Shown here: positions 1 through 7,533 of the stretch, one piece after another
How positions within the stretch are numbered: the stretch's first letter is position 1
How the letters are laid out: each line of letters starts with the position of its first letter
Source of the DNA: an uncultured Bacteroidota bacterium
GTDB lineage: Bacteria > Bacteroidota > Bacteroidia > Chitinophagales > Chitinophagaceae
DNA: 38,622 nucleotides
Direction of reading: 5' to 3'
NCBI GenBank assembly: GCA_903875055.1
Contig: CAIQUX010000312.1
Coordinates: 1-38,622, forward strand
Notes under the pieces: model-generated
The model's input: the letters and a program-made list of their open reading frames with translations, nothing else
What the model was told of the DNA's origin: nothing
Databases searched by the model: none
Program-made: the position numbers and the translations under genes

Positions 1-36
1 AATTGAAAGTTGTAATATTGCACCTCACGAGAAGAG

Positions 37-120
37 GCCCAGATGGCGGAATTGGTAGACGCGCTAGACTCAAAATCTTGTATTCGCAAGGATGTGCAGG
101 TTCGATTCCTGTTCTGGGCA
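37..120 (+). tRNA. tRNA-Leu (anticodon CAA)
   Basis: The acceptor stem GCCCAGA pairs perfectly with TCTGGGC, followed by discriminator A at 120. The D-arm region (TGGCGGAATTGGTAGACG) is typical of leucine tRNA. The anticodon loop CTCAAAA gives anticodon CAA; its stem CTAGA/TCTTG has one U-U mismatch. A long class II variable arm (TATTCGCAAGGATG) and a T arm (GCAGG-TTCGATT-CCTGT) follow. CCA is not encoded. It sits at the edge of the aromatic-degradation gene block, a common location for island boundaries. Confidence 0.96.
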
Positions 121-135
121 CTTAAGTAAATCTTG

Positions 136-170
136 AAACCGTTGTAAACATTGAATTACAACGGTTTTTT
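136..170. terminator. Rho-independent terminator after tRNA-Leu
   Basis: A perfect 12-bp inverted repeat (AAACCGTTGTAA / TTACAACGGTTT) surrounds an 8-nt loop and is followed by a T run. Because the stem begins with AAA, it could also work for transcripts arriving from the minus strand, such as the hcr-like operon ending at 282. The stretch 171-281 holds nothing else I can support. Confidence 0.85.
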
Positions 171-281
171 CATGTTAAAAGGTGCAATAGGAGGGCAAAA
201 AGTGAGAAAAAGCCAACGTTTACCTTGAAGGCTATGGACTGTTATGTCTGTAAAAAATAGAACACAACATCTGCATTGATC

Positions 282-1214
282 TTACAATTCTAGTTCATTA
301 AAACTCTGTCTCAGGAAAACGGGAATCATTTCTTTTCGGTACGTTCGTGAGTAGTAATCATTGTCGATAATGCGTGATTTCTTAACGGCCTGCATGATCA
401 GCGAATCCATTTCATCATGGATGCTTCCTGTCACCACGACAGGTTTGGGGTCAATGCCTCCCAGCACGATCCTGATATTCCCCGACCTGTCCTTTGAAAC
501 TGCGGTACTAAGGGAAGAGAAATCAACGGCTTCACGGGGACGCAGTTTCTTAAAGATGATCCGGTAGCGATTATCAAGCGGTAACAGGATTGCCTGGATC
601 AGTGCTGTTTTTGAAAGATTTCGCGGATGGATGCCGTCGCCCGTATACACACTCTCCAAGGGGATCGTATGAATCCCATCAACATCAAGGATTTCAAGTT
701 GTGCCTTCGCACTGATGAGCACAGGAGCGGTGTCGGACACGAATCGTGAAAAGCAAGCTTTTTTTCCTCCAGTGGCAATGCAAACGTCACCCTCGCATTT
801 TAGACAGTAACCGACCGATTCCCTCCAAAACTCGCTTTGATTGAAAAATGAACATCTGTTTTCGCAAAGGATGTTTCCACCGATTGTTGCCGTTTTGCGA
901 AGTACTGGTGATGCTGCATGATGTGCTGCTTCCAGCAAGGCTGGAAAGAAGTTTACAATAGCATCATGTTTTTTAAGGTCATCTAGTGTTATAAGTGCAC
1001 CGATCCGTAGTACCTTTCCATGTGTTGAAACCTGCTTCAGTTCTTTAATATCAGTGATGTCTATCAAACAGCATGTCTCGTCTGTACCCTGAAATTTATT
1101 GATCAGAAGGTCAGTTCCTCCTGCAAGATATTTGAAACTATCAGGGTATTGCATTGCTATTTGAATCGCTTCATCGGTAGTTTTTGCTTTAAGGTAGTAT
1201 TGTTCGGTAGTCAT
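282..1214 (-). CDS. hcrB: 4-hydroxybenzoyl-CoA reductase beta subunit-like (FAD + extra [4Fe-4S])
   Basis: This 310-aa FAD-binding subunit belongs to the xanthine-oxidase family. The flavin motifs AGGTDLL (31-37) and TIGGN (110-114) are clear. An insert after the second motif carries Cys121-x15-Cys137-x7-Cys145-x8-Cys154. That spacing matches the cysteines I recall for the extra [4Fe-4S] cluster of Thauera aromatica HcrB (Cys122/138/146/155), a feature that separates 4-hydroxybenzoyl-CoA reductase from ordinary xanthine or CO dehydrogenases. The inferred role is to pass electrons inward from ferredoxin for reductive dehydroxylation of 4-hydroxybenzoyl-CoA to benzoyl-CoA in the cytoplasm. The start codon overlaps the upstream stop by 1 nt (TAATG), so the two are translationally coupled. 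The exact substrate is inferred from the insert and from the adjacent benzoyl-CoA operon. Confidence 0.82.
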   Translation of the reverse strand: MTTEQYYLKAKTTDEAIQIAMQYPDSFKYLAGGTDLLINKFQGTDETCCLIDITDIKELKQVSTHGKVLRIGALITLDDLKKHDAIVNFFPALLEAAHHAASPVLRKTATIGGNILCENRCSFFNQSEFWRESVGYCLKCEGDVCIATGGKKACFSRFVSDTAPVLISAKAQLEILDVDGIHTIPLESVYTGDGIHPRNLSKTALIQAILLPLDNRYRIIFKKLRPREAVDFSSLSTAVSKDRSGNIRIVLGGIDPKPVVVTGSIHDEMDSLIMQAVKKSRIIDNDYYSRTYRKEMIPVFLRQSFNELEL

Positions 1215-4006
1215 TATTGGAGTATTTCAGGTTTTATATTTTCTTTCAGTAACGTCAACACATCTTCACTCCGGATCGGTAGTTTCGTGATTCGTATTCC
1301 CACCGCATCATAAATGGCATTGGCAATGGCAGGAATGACAGGATGTAATGCGCCTTCACCGCATTCCTTTGCCCCGAACGGGCCTTCGGGATCGTTGGTC
1401 TCGATGATGTTGGTATGAATGTCTGGTGTATCTAGGGATGTCGGAATCTTGTAATCGATGAAATTATTGTTGACCAATAGACCATTGTAATATCTCATCT
1501 CCTCGCTCATCGCCTGTCCAATACCCATATGCCATGACCCTTCCAACTGTCCTTCGACAGCCAATGGATTCAGGGCTTTACCGCAATCATGTGCGCCCCA
1601 TACATTTAAAATCTTGATATGACCGGTCTCAATATTCACCTTCACTTCTGCCACACAGGCACCAAATGAATACGAGGGACTCAGACCTGCTCCGGCCCCT
1701 TTGAAGTCACCTCCTAATTTCGGCGAGATATACTTTCCGCTCACATTCACAGCACCTCTGTTTGCTGTGACGATTTCGATAGCTTCCAGCCATTCGATAT
1801 CAACTTTCCGATCATTGCTGAATACCCGTCCGTCCATGAAATTCAGTTCAGTCGCTTCAATATTCTTCTTTTTTGCAACTGCCGTCGCAATTTCATCCCT
1901 GAGATTTTCAGCCGCATTCTTTGCCGCATTACCAGCCATAAAGGTTACACGGCTCGAATAGCTTCCAAGGTCAACCGGTGTAATCAGCGTATCGGCTGCC
2001 AAGACAAATATTTCATCCATACCGATGCCGAGTACTTCGGCGATGATGATAGCAAGCATCGTGTCGCTTCCCTGTCCGATATCATTCGCACCTGAAGTAA
2101 TCAGGACCCTCCCGTCGAAATCCACCTTCAGATGAACCGTGGACTGAGGCAACTCATTCCAGATAATTGGCAAGGCACTGCCACTGATAAAGAATCCGCA
2201 ACCGACGCCCAAACCATGCCCGAATGGCATCTTGCCATGACGTTGCTTCCAATCAGATTGCTCGGCTACTTTCAATATCGACTCGCGGCTTCCATTCGAG
2301 GTAATGCGATATTGTCCGACAGTTAGTGTATTCGGATCAAGAAAGTTTTTTAATCTCATATCAACTGGGTCCATCTTGATCTTATGTGCGATATCATCAA
2401 TCAAAGATTCAACAGCGAAGCGTGAATTCACTGCACCATGACCTCGCATAGCACCGCATTGGGGTTTGTTGGTATAGACCCTGAACGTTCTGAATCCGAA
2501 ATTGTCAAGCTTATATGGGGCCTGTAAGAGCACGCCGTTATAATAGGAGGTGACCACCCCGAAACTGCCATACGCTCCACCATCAATGGCAATATCCGCG
2601 TCCAGCACTTTTAGTTCACCATCCATGCTTGCGCCTAACTGTACGGTCATTCTGGAGGGATGACGGCCATGATTAGTCAAGAATACTTCCTCGCGACTTA
2701 ACCTGACCCGTACAGGTTTACCTGTTTTTCGGGCAAGATGAGCAACGATGATTTCATGAGGGAAAGGGTCTCCTTTTCCCCCAAATCCACCACCTACATA
2801 AGGTTTAATCACCCTCACGCGACTTAATGGTATTTGCATCGTCTTCGCCAGCGCACGATGCAGATAATGAGTCACCTGCGTGGCAGAAACCAATGTCAAT
2901 CCGTTTTCATCCCAATAGGCTGAAGCTGCATGAGGTTCGGTGAACCCATGATTGATACCTTCCATCTCGAATGACATCGTACTCACGATATCCGCATCTC
3001 TCAGACCTTGTTGCTGGTCGCCAAAGCGTAACTCTGCTTTCTTATGGACGTTGTTGTTCAACTTTCCAAACTCAGGATGAATCTTTTCAAACTCACCGGC
3101 ATCTTGCAGGGAATCATCAATCGTAAGGAATTCCTTGATCGGATCATATTTCACGCGGATAAGCTTACAGGCGAACGCGGCGATATCTTCTGAATCGGCA
3201 GCGACTGCCGCAACAATCTCCCCGATATATCTTGTTTTTTCAATAGCGATTGCATGTTCATCCTGTGAAATCGGAAGCACACCGAACGTAACTGGCAATT
3301 CATGCCCAGTAGCGATATAACGTACACCTTCCAGTTTCATGGCTTCCTGAGTGTCGATGAAAACAATTTTTGCATGAGGGAATGTACTCCTGACAAATTT
3401 CACATGAAGAGCGTCCTTCAGTTTGATATCATCCGCATATTCCGCAATCCCCTGCACCTTCTTAGCAGCTTCAATAGAGGGCCTTCCTGTTCCAACTCGA
3501 GCGTATTTAGTTTCCGGGTTAAGTGGGGATGTTCTTTTCCCTGCCTGCTTTTCAATGGCATAATCAGCCACCGCTTCGATAATCTTTTTATAACCTGTAC
3601 ATCGGCAGATATTTCCTGATAACGCATCTTTGATCTCGTGCATGGATGGATTTGGATTCCTGTTGATGAAATCCAATGCGGTGATCACCATCCCCGGTGT
3701 GCAGAAGCCACATTGGACAGCACCTTTTTCGACGAACTTTTGCTGCAGTAAATCCAATTCACCCAGCTGAGATACTCCTTCTATCGTGATGATTTCGGCT
3801 CCGTCAAAGCGTATGGCCGGTGTAATACAGCTCAGCACAGGTTGCTGGTTTGCCATCACAGTGCAGGCTCCGCAACTTCCCTGCTCGCAACCGATCTTGG
3901 TTCCGGTCAATCCGATTTTCTCCCGGATAACCGTAGATAACATTTGATGTGCTTCAACCAGAACATCGTATTTTTTCCCGTTGATATGTAAGGTAATCTG
4001 TCTCAT
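1214..4006 (-). CDS. Fused HcrC-HcrA-like [2Fe-2S]/molybdopterin subunit of 4-hydroxybenzoyl-CoA reductase
   Basis: This 930-aa protein joins two subunits that are separate in Thauera Hcr. Residues 1-155 form the HcrC-type domain with two [2Fe-2S] clusters: Cys40, 45, 48 and 60 (plant-type, CEQGSCGAC) and Cys99, 102, 134 and 136 (CGFC...CRC). Residues from about 170 to the end are the molybdopterin catalytic domain, with GGGFGGKGD, an MRGHGA loop, GQGSDT and the family's active-site Glu near residue 884 (KECGEGA). The length is close to the sum of typical HcrC and HcrA, so nothing seems lost. The same domain order occurs in Desulfovibrio aldehyde oxidoreductase (Mop), so an aldehyde or other hydroxylase cannot be excluded from this gene alone. 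The HcrB-type partner and the neighbouring bcr operon favour 4-hydroxybenzoyl-CoA. It lies 15 nt downstream of the SDR gene in one operon. Confidence 0.82.
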   Translation of the reverse strand: MRQITLHINGKKYDVLVEAHQMLSTVIREKIGLTGTKIGCEQGSCGACTVMANQQPVLSCITPAIRFDGAEIITIEGVSQLGELDLLQQKFVEKGAVQCGFCTPGMVITALDFINRNPNPSMHEIKDALSGNICRCTGYKKIIEAVADYAIEKQAGKRTSPLNPETKYARVGTGRPSIEAAKKVQGIAEYADDIKLKDALHVKFVRSTFPHAKIVFIDTQEAMKLEGVRYIATGHELPVTFGVLPISQDEHAIAIEKTRYIGEIVAAVAADSEDIAAFACKLIRVKYDPIKEFLTIDDSLQDAGEFEKIHPEFGKLNNNVHKKAELRFGDQQQGLRDADIVSTMSFEMEGINHGFTEPHAASAYWDENGLTLVSATQVTHYLHRALAKTMQIPLSRVRVIKPYVGGGFGGKGDPFPHEIIVAHLARKTGKPVRVRLSREEVFLTNHGRHPSRMTVQLGASMDGELKVLDADIAIDGGAYGSFGVVTSYYNGVLLQAPYKLDNFGFRTFRVYTNKPQCGAMRGHGAVNSRFAVESLIDDIAHKIKMDPVDMRLKNFLDPNTLTVGQYRITSNGSRESILKVAEQSDWKQRHGKMPFGHGLGVGCGFFISGSALPIIWNELPQSTVHLKVDFDGRVLITSGANDIGQGSDTMLAIIIAEVLGIGMDEIFVLAADTLITPVDLGSYSSRVTFMAGNAAKNAAENLRDEIATAVAKKKNIEATELNFMDGRVFSNDRKVDIEWLEAIEIVTANRGAVNVSGKYISPKLGGDFKGAGAGLSPSYSFGACVAEVKVNIETGHIKILNVWGAHDCGKALNPLAVEGQLEGSWHMGIGQAMSEEMRYYNGLLVNNNFIDYKIPTSLDTPDIHTNIIETNDPEGPFGAKECGEGALHPVIPAIANAIYDAVGIRITKLPIRSEDVLTLLKENIKPEILQ

Positions 4007-4021
4007 GTTTTGACTGTTTGT

Positions 4022-4762
4022 TTATATTCCTGCCCCTATGCTTTTTCCCCCGTCCACATAAAGGGTCTGTCCTGTTATAAATTGTGTTTTTTCGTCAGCC
4101 AGAAAGGCGACTGCATTTGCTACATCAGATGGGTTCCCCATGGTCCGTGTAGGTTGCGCGTCAATTAGTTTGCTGAGCACATCCGGTTCCAATTTTTTTG
4201 TAAGTGGGGTGTCGATCAGGCCTGGTGCGACTGCATTCACACAGACATTGTACCTGCCCAGTTCAAGGGCAAGCACACGTGTAATGCCTATCACCCCGGC
4301 TTTTGATGCCGAATAATTGCTTTGGCCCCGGTTTCCCAGCCATGCCCGTGATGCGATATTCACGATTCTTCCGCTTTGCTGTTGTTTCATGATGATGGCA
4401 GCCTCACGGCACAATAGCCAGGTCCCTTTCAGATTGATATCGACAACCCGATCAAAATCATCAGCAGGCATGTTCCAGATCAGATTATCCTTGATAATCC
4501 CGGCATTATTCACCAGAACATCGATGCCCTTGTACTCAGCCTTTATTTTTGCAAACAGCATCTTCACTTCCTGTTCGTTGGCAATGTCAGCTCTTGCAAA
4601 TTCCAGGTTCATCTTGCCGAATTCATCTTCGAGTGCTTTCCCGTGTTCTTCATCCACATCGACTGCAATCACAATATAATGATCCTTCACGAAGCGCTCA
4701 ACTATAGCTTTCCCGATTCCTTTGGCTGCGCCGGTTATAATGGCAATTCTTTTTTCGTTCAT
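4022..4762 (-). CDS. SDR-family NAD(P)-dependent dehydrogenase (FabG-like)
   Basis: This 246-aa classical short-chain dehydrogenase has the cofactor motif GAAKGIGKA near the N-terminus, NNAGI, a catalytic Ser in NIAS and YSASK for Tyr/Lys. It ends in the usual ITGQTLYVDGG. It is complete and of normal length. The ATG overlaps the xdhC stop by 4 nt, and the hcrCA-like gene begins 15 nt later, so it is embedded in the molybdoenzyme operon. Homologues in aromatic degradation act as hydroxyacyl-CoA or alicyclic hydroxyacyl-CoA dehydrogenases (BadH of Rhodopseudomonas is an example). A role on an alicyclic or 3-hydroxyacyl-CoA intermediate is inference. It is not the Had enzyme, which is a zinc alcohol dehydrogenase encoded at 18218. 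Confidence 0.85.
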   Translation of the reverse strand: MNEKRIAIITGAAKGIGKAIVERFVKDHYIVIAVDVDEEHGKALEDEFGKMNLEFARADIANEQEVKMLFAKIKAEYKGIDVLVNNAGIIKDNLIWNMPADDFDRVVDINLKGTWLLCREAAIIMKQQQSGRIVNIASRAWLGNRGQSNYSASKAGVIGITRVLALELGRYNVCVNAVAPGLIDTPLTKKLEPDVLSKLIDAQPTRTMGNPSDVANAVAFLADEKTQFITGQTLYVDGGKSIGAGI

Positions 4763-5526
4763 GTTGTTATCCTGTGTTTTACCTGTATCAATTTTGCCAG
4801 AATGCTGACAGCGATTTCCTCTGGTCCTTCGGCTCCGATATCGATTCCCATCGGCATATCCACTCTGACCAAGTCGTTGTCTGAAATACGCAATCCTGTT
4901 TTAAACAGCTTCTTCGTCATCTCAACCTTCCGCTGACTGCCTATCATACCGAGATAGGCAAATGGCTTCCCGAGGCAGTAAGCGAGAATATCTCTGTCCG
5001 TCGGATGACTGTAAGTCATGATGCATATGAAAACCTGTTCATCAAACGGCAGCTGCTCAAGCGCATCCTCGAAATGCATGCACATCCTGTTCACCACGGA
5101 GAGGTTGCATTGATCCATATATTCTCTGCGGTCATCAATCAGGGTAATATCAAAATCAAAGGGTATGGCTTGTGTGGCGAGTGCCTGACCGGTATGACCT
5201 GCACCAAAAATATATAAGCTGTTTCTTTTCATAATAGGCTCAATAAAAATATCTACTGTTCCTCCGCAACACATATTGTGCTGATTCAGCAAGTCGTGAC
5301 TGAACAAGGATGGCACTCTTGACTTTATCACCTCTAGTGCATCCATAATCACTTTCTTTTCCAGTGCCCCGCCACCAATCGTGCTTCCAATCGTGCCGTC
5401 AGCATACACCAGCATCTTGGAGCCTACTTTGCAAGGTGTCGATCCTCTGGTATGGACTATCGTACATAACGCTACAGTGTCATTTGCTCTTCTCGCTTCG
5501 AGTATCTGTTCAAATATAGTTTTCAC
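4759..5526 (-). CDS. xdhC: XdhC/CoxI-family molybdenum cofactor insertion/sulfuration chaperone
   Basis: This 255-aa protein has the N-terminal XdhC/CoxI segment (RGSTPCKVGSKM, IGGGALE, CCGGTVDIF) and a C-terminal Rossmann domain starting at IFGAGHTGQALA, followed by YLGMIGSQRKV. Known members bind molybdenum cofactor and deliver a sulfurated form to xanthine-oxidase-family enzymes. Here the client would be the Hcr-like enzyme two genes downstream. It overlaps both neighbours by 4 nt (ATGA): the MocA-like gene upstream and the SDR gene downstream. Functional assignment is firm at family level. Confidence 0.9.
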   Translation of the reverse strand: MKTIFEQILEARRANDTVALCTIVHTRGSTPCKVGSKMLVYADGTIGSTIGGGALEKKVIMDALEVIKSRVPSLFSHDLLNQHNMCCGGTVDIFIEPIMKRNSLYIFGAGHTGQALATQAIPFDFDITLIDDRREYMDQCNLSVVNRMCMHFEDALEQLPFDEQVFICIMTYSHPTDRDILAYCLGKPFAYLGMIGSQRKVEMTKKLFKTGLRISDNDLVRVDMPMGIDIGAEGPEEIAVSILAKLIQVKHRITT

Positions 5527-6131
5527 GCCATTATATTATAGGATGAAATCTGCATATAGTCTTCCGGTGAATTGATATTTTTTAGTACGTTATTATTGTT
5601 CATCTTTATGTCAACTTTTGGAAATCGGCATAAGAATTCTTTCAGGTTCAAATCAGATTCTTTTTCAACAAGGGCAGACTTGATAACCGATTCTGAAATC
5701 AAGACAGGATGTCCGCCTCTTCCTTCAAATACAGGAGAAACAAAACCTGTAGGATTCCTATTTGCCCAAAGTGCATTCAACAGGTCTTCATCAATAAATG
5801 GTTGGTCAACCGGTTGGAGAAAGCAAAACGACTTTGCTGTAATGTGTCCCAGTCCCAATTTCAGTGAGTGAAACTTGCCGAAATCCGGGTCAGCATTGCG
5901 AACCAGAATGATTTTCGAAGAAACATTTCTGAGGAATTCTGCCCACTTGTCTTCACAATACTTCTGATTCATCACTACAACGATATTCGTAACCCCGAAA
6001 GCGCTGTACATATCAACCAGTCTTTTAAGAAATGTCTTCCCGTTAAGTTGAAGATAAGCTTTCGGGAACCTCATCCTTTCGGATTTCCCCCCTGATAATA
6101 TGATAACTGAACACTGCTTCTGCTCCATCAT
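5523..6131 (-). CDS. MocA/MobA-like molybdenum cofactor nucleotidyltransferase
   Basis: This 202-aa nucleotidyltransferase has the N-terminal signature LSGGKSERMRFPKA (loop plus basic residues), QPVDQPF in the middle and GRGGHPVLI further on, as in the MocA/MobA family. MocA makes molybdopterin cytosine dinucleotide, the cofactor form found in 4-hydroxybenzoyl-CoA reductase. With xdhC next to it, MCD synthesis for the downstream Hcr-like enzyme is likely, although GTP versus CTP use cannot be read from sequence by eye. It is the first gene of the minus-strand operon. Two consecutive ATG codons are possible starts, and I kept the longer one. It faces the bcr operon across a 180-nt divergent promoter region. 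Confidence 0.82.
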   Translation of the reverse strand: MMEQKQCSVIILSGGKSERMRFPKAYLQLNGKTFLKRLVDMYSAFGVTNIVVVMNQKYCEDKWAEFLRNVSSKIILVRNADPDFGKFHSLKLGLGHITAKSFCFLQPVDQPFIDEDLLNALWANRNPTGFVSPVFEGRGGHPVLISESVIKSALVEKESDLNLKEFLCRFPKVDIKMNNNNVLKNINSPEDYMQISSYNIMA

Positions 6132-6190
6132 GGTTTGGTAAAACTACAAATTTTGCCAGAGAATAAAACATGACAAAAGTCATCGTAAAC

Positions 6191-6206
6191 TGTGATGCGT
6201 ATCACA
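6191..6206. promoter_or_regulatory. CRP/FNR-family operator, perfect palindrome TGTGAT-N4-ATCACA
   Basis: TGTGATGCGTATCACA has exact 6-bp half-sites around a 4-nt centre, in the classical CRP/FNR geometry. It lies in the 180-nt gap between the divergent hcr-like and bcr operons, 59 nt upstream of the minus-strand start codon and 105 nt upstream of the bcrC start. No strong TAnnTTTG promoter is seen in this gap, as expected if transcription depends on an activator. In Rhodopseudomonas palustris the FNR-type regulator AadR controls 4-hydroxybenzoate and benzoate genes, so a similar oxygen or effector switch is a reasonable inference. The regulator itself is not in the window. Confidence 0.7.
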
Positions 6207-6227
6207 GAAAGCATTGATTTAAAAACG

Positions 6228-6235
6228 TCACTTTG
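6228..6235 (+). promoter_or_regulatory. Candidate -7 element of the bcr operon promoter
   Basis: TCACTTTG differs from the Bacteroidota TAnnTTTG element at one position. It would put the transcription start near 6240, which places the centre of the CRP/FNR palindrome (6198.5) at about -41.5, the class II activator position. No TTTG element is found 19 nt upstream. The leader would be about 70 nt. This is a geometric inference only. Confidence 0.35.
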
Positions 6236-6311
6236 TTATGCCAAGGTTAAAACAACTGTCTGTTTCAATCCGGGAGTTCTTAAAATACGATCACTTTTAT
6301 AACACTATCTG

Positions 6312-7475
6312 ATGAAATCATTGGAACAACTATTAGCCGAATGCGAAGAAGCCGCATTCGACCTTCAATTCAAAAGGGCGAAGCGATGGAAGGCCGAAGA
6401 TGAGACACGAGTAATAGTAGGTTATTTGCCAACCTATATTCCTCGAGAGATTATTCATGCAGCAAATGGTATCGCCGTAGGTATCATGGGTACAGGTGAC
6501 AGGAAACAAATCATAAAAGGTGATGCATATTACCAGTCCTATATATGCCATCTTCCAAGAGGAATCATTGAGATGGCCCTTGACACGAATCTCGAAGGCT
6601 TCGATGGATTCCTTTTCCCTGCCATTTGTGATTGTGTCCGTAATCTATCAGGAATGTTTAAACTGTCCAATAAAGGAAAGTTTCAGCGTTATTTCGATTA
6701 CCCACAGAATTTCTCTGCACATATCGGAGGTAAGTTTTATATCCAGGAACTTGAAAAGGTTCTGGAGGATATTTTTAATGTAAACGGGGTAAGGGTCACC
6801 ACTGAATCGTTGAACCATTCGATTGGCTTATATAATACCAACCGTCAGCTGATTGAAGCCATATATGATATCCGTGAAGCAAGTCCATGGAAACTTTCGG
6901 CCGTGGAGACCTATTATCTATTACGGGCAGGTTTGGGAATGCCGGTTGAGGAGCATAACGAAATCCTCGAACAGGTCGTTGGATATCTTCAGAATGAACG
7001 GGGTGAACCGATGGATAATACACGGGTAGTTGTTTCTGGCTCGTTTTGCGAACAACCGCCAATCGGATTGATCAAGTCGATTGAACTTGCCGGATGTTAT
7101 ATAGTGGATGATGACTTCATGCTGGGTTCGAGATTCATTATCGGTGATATCGATCATCATACGGACAATCCTTTGTCTGCCCTTTCAGAAGCCTATATCC
7201 ATCAGAGCACATTCTCTTCCGCATACTACGATGTCGGTAATCCTAAAGGAAAGAGGCTGGTGGCACTTGCTCAACGGCGTATGGCTGACGGGATCATTTT
7301 CTGTGCAGCAAGTTTTTGCGATCCGGCCTTACTCGACCGGCCCGAATTGCAGAAGGAAGCGGATGCCGCAGGACTCCCACATATCAATTTTCAGTTTCAC
7401 GAAAACACCGGTCAGTTCAAAATTATCAAGGAGCAGGCGGGAACTTTTTCAGACTCCATTAAACTCTGGGCATAA
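6312..7475 (+). CDS. bcrC: Benzoyl-CoA reductase subunit C-like (BcrC)
   Basis: This 387-aa protein of the HgdB/BcrB/BcrC family (2-hydroxyacyl-CoA dehydratase D-component fold) is close to the length of Thauera BcrC. Cysteines fall at the family's cluster-binding areas: Cys79 (YICHLPRG), Cys106/108 (AICDC) and Cys331/336 (CAASFC). With BcrB it should form the module that holds [4Fe-4S] clusters and binds benzoyl-CoA, reducing the ring to cyclohexa-1,5-diene-1-carbonyl-CoA with electrons from the BcrAD ATPase. It is the first gene of the plus-strand operon, and the C-B-A-D order that follows is that of Thauera rather than the Azoarcus bzdNOPQ order. A substituted benzoyl-CoA (for example methylbenzoyl-CoA) remains possible as substrate. 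Confidence 0.87.
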   Translation: MKSLEQLLAECEEAAFDLQFKRAKRWKAEDETRVIVGYLPTYIPREIIHAANGIAVGIMGTGDRKQIIKGDAYYQSYICHLPRGIIEMALDTNLEGFDGFLFPAICDCVRNLSGMFKLSNKGKFQRYFDYPQNFSAHIGGKFYIQELEKVLEDIFNVNGVRVTTESLNHSIGLYNTNRQLIEAIYDIREASPWKLSAVETYYLLRAGLGMPVEEHNEILEQVVGYLQNERGEPMDNTRVVVSGSFCEQPPIGLIKSIELAGCYIVDDDFMLGSRFIIGDIDHHTDNPLSALSEAYIHQSTFSSAYYDVGNPKGKRLVALAQRRMADGIIFCAASFCDPALLDRPELQKEADAAGLPHINFQFHENTGQFKIIKEQAGTFSDSIKLWA

Positions 7476-7478
7476 CAG

Positions 7479-7494
7479 CATTCACAAGTGAATG
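7479..7494 (+). other. Small hairpin between bcrC and bcrB
   Basis: CATTCAC-AA-GTGAATG is a perfect inverted repeat (realistically a 6-bp stem with a 4-nt loop) starting 4 nt after the bcrC stop. No T run follows, so it is not a terminator. It could protect the 3' end of a processed bcrC message or tune bcrB translation, but this is speculative. Confidence 0.35.
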
Positions 7495-7533
7495 ATGCAA
7501 GAAATTAACTAATACAATCATAAAACAGTAAAG

